Positions 5,865 to 11,860 of a DNA stretch of 11,872 nt are shown here, piece after piece. The notes under the pieces were generated by a model. It was not told where the DNA came from. It was given only the letters and a program-made list of their open reading frames with translations, and did not search any database. This stretch comes from an uncultured Oscillospiraceae bacterium (GTDB lineage Bacteria > Bacillota > Clostridia > Oscillospirales > Oscillospiraceae): positions 1 through 11,872 of the forward strand of contig CAKTIM010000041.1 in assembly GCA_934565795.1 (NCBI GenBank), given 5' to 3'. Position numbers and translations under genes: made by a program. How positions within the stretch are numbered: position 1 is the first letter of the stretch; each line of letters begins with the position of its first letter.

Positions 5865-7079
5865 TTATCGATTTTGGTTTGCAAAATCCTTTTCTCTATC
5901 CAAGCGGAACTCGACGGAGCGCTTCAGATAGGACAGGTAGCTTTCGTCGTCGCACATAGATTTTTCCGGGGTATCGGAGAGCTTTGCCACCGGGCGGCCA
6001 TTGACGTATTGCAGCTTGATGACGATATTCAGCGCATGCTCGCAGGTATCGTTGGAGCAGAAGGTGCCGATGCCAAAGGATACCTTCGCCCTGTCCCGGA
6101 AGTATTCATAGAGCTTTTGAGATCGGTCAAAATCCAGGCTGTCGCTGAACAGCAGCTGCTTGGTGCGCGGATCGACGCCGTACTTTTTATAATGGGCAAT
6201 GATCTTCTCACCCCAGGCGTAGGGGTCGCCGCTGTCGTGGCGCACGCCGGAATAGTTATTCACCATGGAGTGATTGAAGTCCAGCAGGAACAGATCTGTG
6301 GTGATGGTGTCGGTGCGCGCCGTACCGTTGTCGCCCCGGTATTCGTCATACCAGTCGGCCATGGCGTGATGATTGGTATAGGCCAGCGGAATGGAATCGA
6401 TGCCCTGGTACATCTGAACAAACTCATGGGCGTAGGTGCCGATGGGGCGCAGGCCGTACTTCTTGGCCAGGTACACATTGGAGGTGCCCACGCAGTTTTG
6501 GGTCTGCGTGGCCAGGCGACGCACCACCACATCCTCCCACTCCCGGGAGAGCCGGCGGCGGCAGCCGAATTCAGCGAAGCGGAAGGTATAGGTTCCGTCC
6601 TGAAAGGCCGCAATTTTCTGACTCAGGCGCTCCGCCGCTGAGGCGCGGAGGCGCTCGTAGTCAAAGTTCATACGGAAATAGACCTCGTTAATGATTTCAA
6701 GCAGATAGATTTCAAACTGCATGGCCGAAAACAGCGGGCCTTTGACGATCACGGACAGCTCTCCATTCTCGCTCAGGCCTGTGGTCACATACTCCCGGAT
6801 GGGATGCCACAGGCGCAGGAACTCCACATAGTCGTTCTTGATAAAGCGGATGGAGCGCAGATAGTCCAGCTCCTCCCTGGTAAAGCGGAGGGTGCACAGG
6901 AAATCGATCTGGTCATTGATCTCCGCCAGCATTTCCGGGGTGAAGCGGACGTCCTGGCTGCGGCATTTGAAGTGATACTCACCGTTGAGGTCAGTATGCT
7001 TGTGGAAAATGACCTGATCCATATTGAATTTATACAGGTCGGTATCCAGCAGGGAAAGCACAATGGGTTCGAGTTTCAT
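5865..7079 (-). CDS. pncB: Nicotinate phosphoribosyltransferase
   Basis: The 404-residue protein has the length and motifs of bacterial PncB. The N-terminus 'LLDTDLYKFNMDQVIFHKHT' is the conserved substrate-side start. 'GTYAHEF' places His218 where E. coli PncB has the His219 that is transiently phosphorylated by ATP. 'VRHDSGDP' (280-286) and 'FGIGTFCSND' are the phosphate and PRPP binding loops. The enzyme joins nicotinate to PRPP, making nicotinate mononucleotide (NaMN) with ATP hydrolysis, the committed step of Preiss-Handler salvage. ATG 7079 is preceded by AGAGGAA. The gene starts 14 nt after the adenylyltransferase stop and is the last of the five-gene NAD cluster. All key motifs look intact, so it should be active. 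Confidence 0.95.
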   Translation of the reverse strand: MKLEPIVLSLLDTDLYKFNMDQVIFHKHTDLNGEYHFKCRSQDVRFTPEMLAEINDQIDFLCTLRFTREELDYLRSIRFIKNDYVEFLRLWHPIREYVTTGLSENGELSVIVKGPLFSAMQFEIYLLEIINEVYFRMNFDYERLRASAAERLSQKIAAFQDGTYTFRFAEFGCRRRLSREWEDVVVRRLATQTQNCVGTSNVYLAKKYGLRPIGTYAHEFVQMYQGIDSIPLAYTNHHAMADWYDEYRGDNGTARTDTITTDLFLLDFNHSMVNNYSGVRHDSGDPYAWGEKIIAHYKKYGVDPRTKQLLFSDSLDFDRSQKLYEYFRDRAKVSFGIGTFCSNDTCEHALNIVIKLQYVNGRPVAKLSDTPEKSMCDDESYLSYLKRSVEFRLDREKDFANQNR

Positions 7080-7093
7080 GATTGATTCCTCTT

Positions 7094-7648
7094 TTACATG
7101 GAAGCCGTCTCGTCGTGATCCCTGGATTGCAGCACCAGGCCGCGCAGGGTGTCATATTGGCTCCACAGGATAGAATTGGTATAGCGCTGCCAGCTCTCCC
7201 GGTCGCCCTGGATGAAAAACGAGCGCATCTGGGAGGCGGAAATGTGGATGGTTTTGGGGATATACAGCTCGGAGATATCCACGTCCCCTACCCCGTCAAA
7301 CCAGTTGATCCGGCGAAGCTCCTTGCCGGAGATCAGCAAATCCGGGTAGGAGCCATACTGCTTTTTTACGTTCTCCAGCACGTATCCGCCCCACGCACCG
7401 TTATTGCCCACGCCGATATCCGGCAGCGGAAACACCTGAATCTGATCCCCGAAGAGCAGGCGCAGCAGCCGCTCCCGGATGGCGTAGGGAAAGGGATTCT
7501 TTGCCGTGCCGGACTCCTGAGCGGAGCCGACAAAGATGCCCACACGGTCACACAGGGCAAGGGCCGTGCGGATCATTTGCTCATGGCCGGTGTGGATGGT
7601 CTGGAAGCGTCCCACCAGAATACCCAGAGAAAATGGCTTATCACTCAT
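7094..7648 (-). CDS. NadM/NadR-like NMN or NaMN adenylyltransferase
   Basis: This 184-residue nucleotidyltransferase has the GRFQ-x-x-H-x-GH signature at residues 13-22 (the H-x-G-H catalytic pair is H19 and H22) and ISASQMR at 136-142, equivalent to the ISxTxxR ATP-binding motif. These features favour the NadM/NadR-N branch over classical NadD, whose signature reads 'GGTFDPxHxGH'. It would transfer AMP from ATP to NaMN (or NMN) to make NaAD (or NAD). Between pncB and nadE, the NaMN-to-NaAD step is exactly what the pathway needs, so I infer that use. No ribosylnicotinamide kinase or DNA-binding domain is attached, unlike full NadR. ATG 7648 has GAGGAG upstream; there are 14 nt between this gene and nadE on one side and 14 nt to pncB on the other. 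Confidence 0.85.
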   Translation of the reverse strand: MSDKPFSLGILVGRFQTIHTGHEQMIRTALALCDRVGIFVGSAQESGTAKNPFPYAIRERLLRLLFGDQIQVFPLPDIGVGNNGAWGGYVLENVKKQYGSYPDLLISGKELRRINWFDGVGDVDISELYIPKTIHISASQMRSFFIQGDRESWQRYTNSILWSQYDTLRGLVLQSRDHDETASM

Positions 7649-7662
7649 ACCCCGCTCCTCGC

Positions 7663-8388
7663 CTACAGCTCCGGCCGGAACGCCGGCATCAGCTCCAGCT
7701 TAAACTGGTTCATTCTATGCAGACGGTCGATTTTTGCCTTTTTATCCATGTCGTCGATCTGGCCGGTACGGATATAGCGATCCAGCTCGTCATAGCGGAA
7801 GCCCAGATTTTCCTCGTCCGTCTTGCCGCACAGGCCGTCGATGGGCACCTTGTCCACCAGCTCCGGCGGCAGGCCCAGCGCACGGCCAAGCTGCTTTACC
7901 TCCTGCACCGTCAGGTGGGAGCAGGGGCTGAAATCCCCCGCGGCATCGCCGTAGCGGGTGGAGTAGCCCACCCAGTCCTCGGAGAGGTTGCAGGTATTGG
8001 CCACCCGGCCGTTGTGGCTCTGCGCCACAGCGTAGAGCACGGACATGCGAATGCGGGGCGGCAGATTGGTGCGCGACTGACTGGAGAGCGCAAAGGGCAT
8101 GGCCGCCTTCACCGCCTCCACCGCCGCCTGGATATTGATTTCAAAGCTGCGTATGCCCAGATGCTCCACCAGGAGCCGGGCCATATCGATATCCTGCTGC
8201 ACCCCACAGGGCATGAGCACACCAATCACCCGCTCCCTGCCCAAGGCCTCGGCGCACAGAGCAGCCACCACAGAGCTATCCTTGCCCCCGGAGATGCCCA
8301 CAATGGCATTGCAGCCGGGGCCATTCTCCCGGAAGAATTCCTGAATCCAGGCGACGCACTGCGTCTTTACCGTTTTTGCATCAAACAT
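7663..8388 (-). CDS. nadE: Ammonia-dependent NAD synthetase
   Basis: The 241-residue protein shows the N-type ATP pyrophosphatase P-loop SGGKDSS (33-39), then 'RTNLPPRIRMSVLYAVAQ' and 'NLSEDWVGYSTRYGDAAGDF', the adenylate- and NaAD-binding segments of NadE. No glutaminase (nitrilase) domain is present, so it must take free ammonia or rely on a separate donor. It amidates NaAD to NAD with ATP cleavage to AMP and pyrophosphate, the final step of the pathway. It is slightly short for the family (usually about 245-275 residues) but all recognisable motifs are there. The start ATG 8388 is set by AAGGAGG, which overlaps the stop codon of the upstream nicotinamidase; the two genes are 10 nt apart and surely co-transcribed. 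Confidence 0.95.
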   Translation of the reverse strand: MFDAKTVKTQCVAWIQEFFRENGPGCNAIVGISGGKDSSVVAALCAEALGRERVIGVLMPCGVQQDIDMARLLVEHLGIRSFEINIQAAVEAVKAAMPFALSSQSRTNLPPRIRMSVLYAVAQSHNGRVANTCNLSEDWVGYSTRYGDAAGDFSPCSHLTVQEVKQLGRALGLPPELVDKVPIDGLCGKTDEENLGFRYDELDRYIRTGQIDDMDKKAKIDRLHRMNQFKLELMPAFRPEL

Positions 8389-8398
8389 GGCTGCCTCC

Positions 8399-8923
8399 TT
8401 ATTTCACCCTGATCTGGCAGCTGCGCATGGTCGTCAACGCTGCCGCATGGCTTTCCGGGGTCACACCGGCACAGCAGGCGCTGTCCACGGAAATCTCCAT
8501 CTCCGGGAAATTGGCCTTCAGCATCAGCGCGTTGGACACCACGCAGATATCCGTGCACAGCCCCACCAGCTCCACCGTAAACGGCTCACCATTGGCCGCC
8601 TGATAAAGGAGCCGGGGCAGCAGGACGGATCCGAAGGTCAGCTTCTCCACCTTCGTCACATTCTTCTGCTCCAGGGCGGCGGCAATTTCGTCGTCCAGCA
8701 TCCAGCCGGGGGTGCCCTTGATGCAATGGGGCACAGGGAGGCTGCGGCCCTCGGCGGTTTGCAGATAGTTCTGCGTGTGGGTATCCAGGGTGGCAAATAT
8801 CTGGCCGTCGAAGTTCAAGATCTTATCCGCAACCCTCGGGACGATCTCCCTCGCCTCTTGGGAGCCAAGGGAGCCGTCCACAAAGTCCTTCTGCATATCC
8901 ACAACAATTAAAAAGTGCTTCAT
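8399..8923 (-). CDS. pncA: Nicotinamidase (isochorismatase-like cysteine hydrolase)
   Basis: This 174-residue cysteine hydrolase retains the nicotinamidase triad: D9 in 'VVDMQKDF', K69 in 'CIKGTPGW' and C127 in 'CTDICV'. The metal site of PncA proteins is also present as D47 and H49 ('LDTHTQNY') and H66 ('PVPHC'). It would deaminate nicotinamide to nicotinate and ammonia in the cytoplasm, feeding PncB; the ammonia released is also a substrate for NadE encoded just downstream. Because isochorismatase-fold enzymes vary in substrate, the name rests on the metal-binding set plus the gene neighbourhood. AAGGAAG precedes ATG 8923. The gap to the AraC-type gene is 42 nt with no terminator. Confidence 0.9.
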   Translation of the reverse strand: MKHFLIVVDMQKDFVDGSLGSQEAREIVPRVADKILNFDGQIFATLDTHTQNYLQTAEGRSLPVPHCIKGTPGWMLDDEIAAALEQKNVTKVEKLTFGSVLLPRLLYQAANGEPFTVELVGLCTDICVVSNALMLKANFPEMEISVDSACCAGVTPESHAAALTTMRSCQIRVK

Positions 8924-8965
8924 TGTGTTCTTCCTTTCTGTAGCTCTGCGCAGTTCGCCAGCCGG

Positions 8966-9868
8966 TCAGCGCACCCGCTGGCGCATTTTTTGCGGCGTAG
9001 TGCCATACAGCTCATGGAACATGCGCAGAAAGGTCTTGTAATTGGTCAGGCCGTTTTGCTCCATCAGGGACGGGATGCTCAGGTCGCTGCTTTGCAGCCC
9101 CTCGTAAAAGCGGGTGGTGCGGAGCATGCACAGATAGTCCAGATAGGTCTGGCCGGTGTACTTTTTGAAGATACGGCAGAAATACTCCTTTGAAATGCTC
9201 AGATGCTCTGCCGCGTCGTCCAGGCTCAGGGGTTCCCGATAGCGCTGCTGCGTCCAGGCCACCACGTCCATAATGCGGTTCAAATCACGGGCAGAGGCAT
9301 TCTCCGCCAGCCGGACGGCGGTGGTGGAATGATGCTGGTACATGGCGTACAGGAACTCAAACAGCCTGGCCCGGAACAAAAGCTGATAGCCGTCCTGATT
9401 TTCCTCGAACAGGCGCTGCATGGCGGTCAGCGGCTGCAAAATCGCAGGGGTATTTTCCAGCTCCTCCCGGCGGATAAGGGTGGTAAAGCGCATGCCCTCC
9501 CGCCCCGGAAAGTATTCGCTCATCCGCTGGGCTGACAGCTGGAGCAGCACATAGGGACAATAGGAGCGGCGCTCAACAATGCGGGTCATGTGCAGCTCGC
9601 CGCTGTTGATAATCAGCAGATCACCCGGCTCCAGCTCATAGGTATCTGCCTGAACCACGGCGGTCATATGCCCGCCCTTTAGCCAGATAAATTCGGCATA
9701 CTCATGCCAGTGGACGGAAACCGTCAGCTCATCAGAGAACATGCTGCACCCCATCGTTGCGCTGCTGCACCGGCCGGGGGTACTGATGTAAACCGGCAGA
9801 TGGTCAACCTCCTCTACCAGCTCATGCCAGATGGGAGTGCCCGTTCCGAAATCAAGCTGCTGAATCAT
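8966..9868 (-). CDS. AraC-family transcriptional regulator, first gene of the NAD cluster
   Basis: I place the start at ATG 9868 because GGAAAGGAG lies about 9 nt upstream; an in-frame extension to 9928 lacks such a site and enters the AT-rich promoter region. The 300-residue product has an N-terminal cupin-type ligand domain (about 45-100; HWHE at 53-56, 'LEPGDLLIINSGELHMT' at 79-95) and a C-terminal AraC domain (about 195-298) with two helix-turn-helix units, 'LSLDDAAEHLSISKEYFCRI' and a second around 263-287 ending 'FLRMFHELYGTTPQKMR'. Such proteins usually sense a small molecule and activate nearby genes. Its position 42 nt ahead of pncA suggests autoregulation and control of NAD salvage, or control of the divergent small gene; the ligand is unknown. 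Confidence 0.92.
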   Translation of the reverse strand: MIQQLDFGTGTPIWHELVEEVDHLPVYISTPGRCSSATMGCSMFSDELTVSVHWHEYAEFIWLKGGHMTAVVQADTYELEPGDLLIINSGELHMTRIVERRSYCPYVLLQLSAQRMSEYFPGREGMRFTTLIRREELENTPAILQPLTAMQRLFEENQDGYQLLFRARLFEFLYAMYQHHSTTAVRLAENASARDLNRIMDVVAWTQQRYREPLSLDDAAEHLSISKEYFCRIFKKYTGQTYLDYLCMLRTTRFYEGLQSSDLSIPSLMEQNGLTNYKTFLRMFHELYGTTPQKMRQRVR

Positions 9869-9899
9869 TATGAACGCTCCTTTCCTTTCTGATAGGGCA

Positions 9900-9928
9900 A
9901 GCATATCATATCTTGGAAGAAATATCAA
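9900..9928 (-). promoter_or_regulatory. Possible promoter of the AraC-pncA-nadE-nadM-pncB cluster
   Basis: On the minus strand TTGATA (9928-9923), 17 bp, TATGCT (9905-9900), about 30 nt before the regulator's ATG. The match is moderate, and the region is so AT-rich that chance -10 and -35 look-alikes are common. The boxes overlap two ATATCA motifs, which would suit regulation by a bound protein. Confidence 0.4.
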
Positions 9929-10086
9929 TATCGACTTGAATTCATATCAACATCATCTAAAAGGAATTTCAAAATAAGCTTATAAATTTCTTATATCGTT
10001 TTACCAATACCTGCAAAATATCAATTTCGTCCTAATTTAAAGCAAAATCAAATCTAGCATTTTTGTAAAGAACGGGTATAATATCA
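9903..10086. repeat. Repeated ATATCA motifs in the divergent intergenic region
   Basis: ATATCA occurs at 9903-9908, 9922-9927, 9944-9949, 10018-10023 and 10081-10086, with ATATCG variants at 9928-9933 and 9993-9998. The first three are 19 and 22 bp apart, about two helical turns, the spacing expected for direct-repeat AraC-family half-sites. The last one overlaps the -10 region of the small plus-strand gene. The region is very AT-rich, so some copies are expected by chance. Confidence 0.4.
10077..10082 (+). promoter_or_regulatory. -10 element of the small Cys-cluster gene
   Basis: A perfect TATAAT lies about 50 nt before the start codon. At 16-18 bp upstream there is only CTAGCA/TAGCAT, a poor -35, which is typical of promoters that need an activator. 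Confidence 0.5.
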
Positions 10087-10133
10087 CCGTAAGCAAAAAC
10101 AACCCCCGCAAATCAAAGAGAGGAGCCTTGACT

Positions 10134-10337
10134 ATGTACTATCCCATCGACTATTCCCGTTCCGCCGCCCAGCTGCCCCGCATTCTGGCCGAGGACACCG
10201 GCGCGCCCGAGCTTCGCAACCCCATGCTGTGCACCAGGAAGCCTTTCAGGCTCCGCCTGCCCAAGTGGAAATCCCCCGAGAAGGAAGATTGCCGCCCCTG
10301 CACCTGCGCCAAGGTCTGCACCGCCGGAGCGAACTGA
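10134..10337 (+). CDS. Small protein of unknown function with C-terminal cysteine cluster
   Basis: I do not recognise this 67-residue protein. ATG 10134 is chosen because AGAGGAG (10117-10123) lies at normal distance; a TTG at 10128 in the same frame is too close to that site. It begins MYYPIDYSRSAAQLPRILAE, has a basic middle (RKPFRLRLPKWK, 35-46) and ends with C53-x2-C56-x-C58-x3-C62; C33 is a fifth cysteine. There is no signal peptide or membrane segment. Coding is supported by a ribosome binding site, a consensus -10, a terminator right after the stop, and GC-rich codon use inside an AT-rich surround. The cysteines could bind a metal or form disulfides; that is conjecture. It is divergent from the AraC-type regulator, which may control it. 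Confidence 0.75.
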   Translation: MYYPIDYSRSAAQLPRILAEDTGAPELRNPMLCTRKPFRLRLPKWKSPEKEDCRPCTCAKVCTAGAN

Positions 10338-10348
10338 ATATCACAAAA

Positions 10349-10376
10349 CGGCAGCCTGTTCGACTGCCGCTTTTTT
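10349..10376. terminator. Terminator between the small gene and the hydrolase gene
   Basis: CGGCAG (10349-10354) and CTGCCG (10364-10369) form a 6-bp stem with a 9-nt loop, followed by six T on the plus strand (10371-10376). On the minus strand the stem is followed by TTTT, so it may work both ways; it overlaps the hydrolase gene's TAA (10377-10375). Confidence 0.85.
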
Positions 10377-11151
10377 AGCCATTCTTTAAAAAAGGAAGTT
10401 CCGGGATTTCATTTTTCTCAATAATGGAATCAAGCATTTCCGCAAAGCCTTTGGGATCACGAATCTGATACTGCATGTGGTTATAGCCTTCAAATACAGG
10501 ATAGTGCGCCTTTGGATACGCTTTCATCACGTTCGAGCGATATTTATAGTGGTCTTCGATGCTTCCGAATTCAAAAAAAGCATGCTTCTGCAATTCCTCG
10601 CTCAGCGGCGGCAGCGGGTTATTTTCCAAGCTGTCGGAAAGCTGACGGCGCATATTGCCGTATGTCAGTGCCTTCCCCGCCGCGACGAAATATGGCCTGA
10701 TTTCTGCATCATCGCACCACATGACTTTGTCCAGGTTTTCCCCGTTCTTTTTGTATAGGCTCTTTATTGCAAAATACAAAAACGGCGTCATAATACGGCG
10801 CGTCAGCTTGCCTATTTGTGCAAACTGTCCGCCATCAAAAAAGGCATGCTGAACAGGGATTTCAGTTTGCGCTAAAAAGGCGGCGGCAAGATCGGCACCG
10901 ATTGACGAAGCAACGACCAGCGCAATTTCTCTGACTTCATTTTCCTTCAGGAAATCCTCGATCTGTCGTATTTCATCCGATTTTGAAATATACTGCTGCC
11001 CCTCGCAGTAGACCGTGGAGGTCGGCATGATACAGAAATACTTGTCCTTTAAGCATTCGGCAACCCTTTCGCTGATTCTTCCCGTCACGCCCATCGCGTG
11101 AAAGAACAAAATCGCAGGGGCGCCTTTTTCACCCTTTGTATCAAACAGCAT
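10375..11151 (-). CDS. Alpha/beta-hydrolase-like protein
   Basis: ATG 11151 is chosen because AAAGGAGG lies about 7 nt upstream; the frame extends further to 11229 but that extension would run through a tRNA terminator. The 258-residue product has an alpha/beta-hydrolase outline: 'ILFFHAMGVTGR' (14-25) as the strand-3 and oxyanion region, ASSIG (81-85) as a nucleophile elbow of the GxSxG type with the first Gly replaced by Ala and S83 as the likely nucleophile, and 'YNHMQYQ' with H225 as the likely catalytic His. The acidic residue is uncertain. There is no signal peptide, so it is probably cytosolic; the substrate is unknown. It lies downstream of tRNA-Asn on the same strand behind a strong terminator. 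Codon use is less GC-rich than the NAD genes, with more AAA and TTT, so it may be more recently acquired. Confidence 0.8.
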   Translation of the reverse strand: MLFDTKGEKGAPAILFFHAMGVTGRISERVAECLKDKYFCIMPTSTVYCEGQQYISKSDEIRQIEDFLKENEVREIALVVASSIGADLAAAFLAQTEIPVQHAFFDGGQFAQIGKLTRRIMTPFLYFAIKSLYKKNGENLDKVMWCDDAEIRPYFVAAGKALTYGNMRRQLSDSLENNPLPPLSEELQKHAFFEFGSIEDHYKYRSNVMKAYPKAHYPVFEGYNHMQYQIRDPKGFAEMLDSIIEKNEIPELPFLKNG

Positions 11152-11192
11152 CTTTTTGCCTCCTTTTTTACGTGATACTGCTCCGAAAATGC

Positions 11193-11225
11193 AAAAAGCA
11201 GGCCTGTAAACGCTTACAGACCTGC
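11193..11225 (-). terminator. Terminator of the 5S rRNA/tRNA-Asn transcript
   Basis: In the minus-strand transcript GCAGGTCTGTAA and TTACAGGCCTGC form a 12-bp stem (one U-G pair) with a GCGT loop, followed by five T. It begins 5 nt after the tRNA CCA end. Confidence 0.9.
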
Positions 11226-11230
11226 TCATC

Positions 11231-11306
11231 TGGCGCCCCCTGTTGGACTCGAACCAACGACCTGCGGATTAACAGTCCGTCGCTCTACCGACTGAGCTAA
11301 GGGGGC
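11231..11306 (-). tRNA. tRNA-Asn (anticodon GTT)
   Basis: A 76-nt cloverleaf can be folded by hand. The acceptor stem GCCCCCT pairs with AGGGGGC, with discriminator G and encoded CCA. The D-arm is GCTC/GAGC, the anticodon loop CTGTTAA gives GTT, and the T-arm is GTTGG-TTCGAGT-CCAAC. The anticodon stem has an A-C mismatch at its outermost pair (27-43), the rest pairs. It reads AAC/AAU codons. It starts only four bases after the end of the 5S gene, so it is processed from the same transcript. Confidence 0.97.
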
Positions 11307-11310
11307 ATAT

Positions 11311-11425
11311 GTTGGCATTACCTATCTTCCCGGCAAGTCACCCTGCAAGTATTGTCGGCGCAGATGAGCTTAACTTCTGTGTTCGGGATGGGAACAGGTG
11401 GGCCCTCATCGCAATCAATACCAAC
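11311..11425 (-). rRNA. 5S ribosomal RNA, copy 1 (promoter-proximal to tRNA-Asn)
   Basis: The 115-nt sequence has the 5S hallmarks. The ends GTTGGTATT and AATGCCAAC pair as helix I. The core contains CCCATCCCGAACACAGAAG followed by TTAAGC, the universal loop B and helix III region. It is identical to copy 2 except for one base (A11362 on the plus strand against G11600), which falls next to helix II at a position that appears unpaired and so is probably neutral. It has its own strong promoter and is followed by tRNA-Asn. Confidence 0.97.
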
Positions 11426-11460
11426 TATGAAATGGAGGCAACCTTCCTCCAACGACATGC

Positions 11461-11489
11461 ATTTTAGCACAAGCATATTAGGTTGTCAA
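11461..11489 (-). promoter_or_regulatory. Strong promoter of 5S copy 1 and tRNA-Asn
   Basis: On the minus strand a perfect TTGACA (11489-11484), 17 bp, TAAAAT (11466-11461). This is as close to consensus as any promoter in the window, as expected for stable RNA. It starts transcription about 30 nt before the 5S gene. Confidence 0.85.
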
Positions 11490-11510
11490 GGATTTCTTTT
11501 TTGATCCACT

Positions 11511-11536
11511 AAAAAAGCCCCGCCTATTGGCGAGAC
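11511..11536 (-). terminator. Terminator after 5S copy 2
   Basis: In the minus-strand transcript GTCTCGCC and GGCGGGGC form an 8-bp stem (two U-G pairs) around AATA, followed by six T. It separates the two 5S genes into independent transcription units. Confidence 0.88.
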
Positions 11537-11548
11537 TTTTCGTGTTAT

Positions 11549-11663
11549 GTTGGCATTACCTATCTTCCCGGCAAGTCACCCTGCAAGTATTGTCGGCGCG
11601 GATGAGCTTAACTTCTGTGTTCGGGATGGGAACAGGTGGGCCCTCATCGCAATCAATACCAAC
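11549..11663 (-). rRNA. 5S ribosomal RNA, copy 2
   Basis: 115 nt, 238 bp to the right of copy 1 and identical to it except for one base. The flanks of the two copies are unrelated. No 23S rRNA 3' end is seen in the 200 bp upstream; instead the upstream neighbour appears to be a tRNA, so this is either a stand-alone 5S/tRNA unit or part of an unusually ordered rRNA operon. I saw no convincing promoter immediately in front of it, so it may be transcribed from beyond the window edge. Confidence 0.97.
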
Positions 11664-11750
11664 TATGTCGGACGGGTAGATGCCCATCGTCTTATATGTT
11701 AAAACTCTTTTGAGCTCTAACTGCTTTGTCTTTCCCCTCGTTCTTTCCCA

Positions 11751-11785
11751 CCGATTCAAAGCCCCGCTGCGCGGGTTTGAATCGG
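11751..11785. repeat. Palindrome A between tRNA-Glu and 5S copy 2
   Basis: CCGATTCAAA (11751-11760) and TTTGAATCGG (11776-11785) are perfect inverted repeats of 10 bp, enclosing a second CCCGC/GCGGG stem with a TGC loop and two unpaired bases. No T-run follows on either strand, so it is not an ordinary terminator. Confidence 0.7.
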
Positions 11786-11796
11786 AAGCGACGAAT

Positions 11797-11847
11797 CGAA
11801 ACACTGGTGAGGAAATGTGCTTGCGCATTTCCGAGCATTGTGTTTCG
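11797..11847. repeat. Palindrome B between tRNA-Glu and 5S copy 2
   Basis: CGAAACAC (11797-11804) pairs with GTGTTTCG (11840-11847), enclosing an inner GGAAATG (11811-11817) and CATTTCC (11826-11832) stem. Like palindrome A it is a stem-within-a-stem without a T-run. The two lie 11 bp apart. Confidence 0.65.
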
Positions 11848-11860
11848 CATGAGGAGCTTT

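Noticed and set aside
11556..11828. A 90-codon minus-strand open frame covering 5S copy 2 and the palindromes
   Set aside because: It lies across a 5S rRNA gene and structured spacer; frames of this sort are frequently misannotated over rRNA. No family resemblance and no convincing ribosome binding site.
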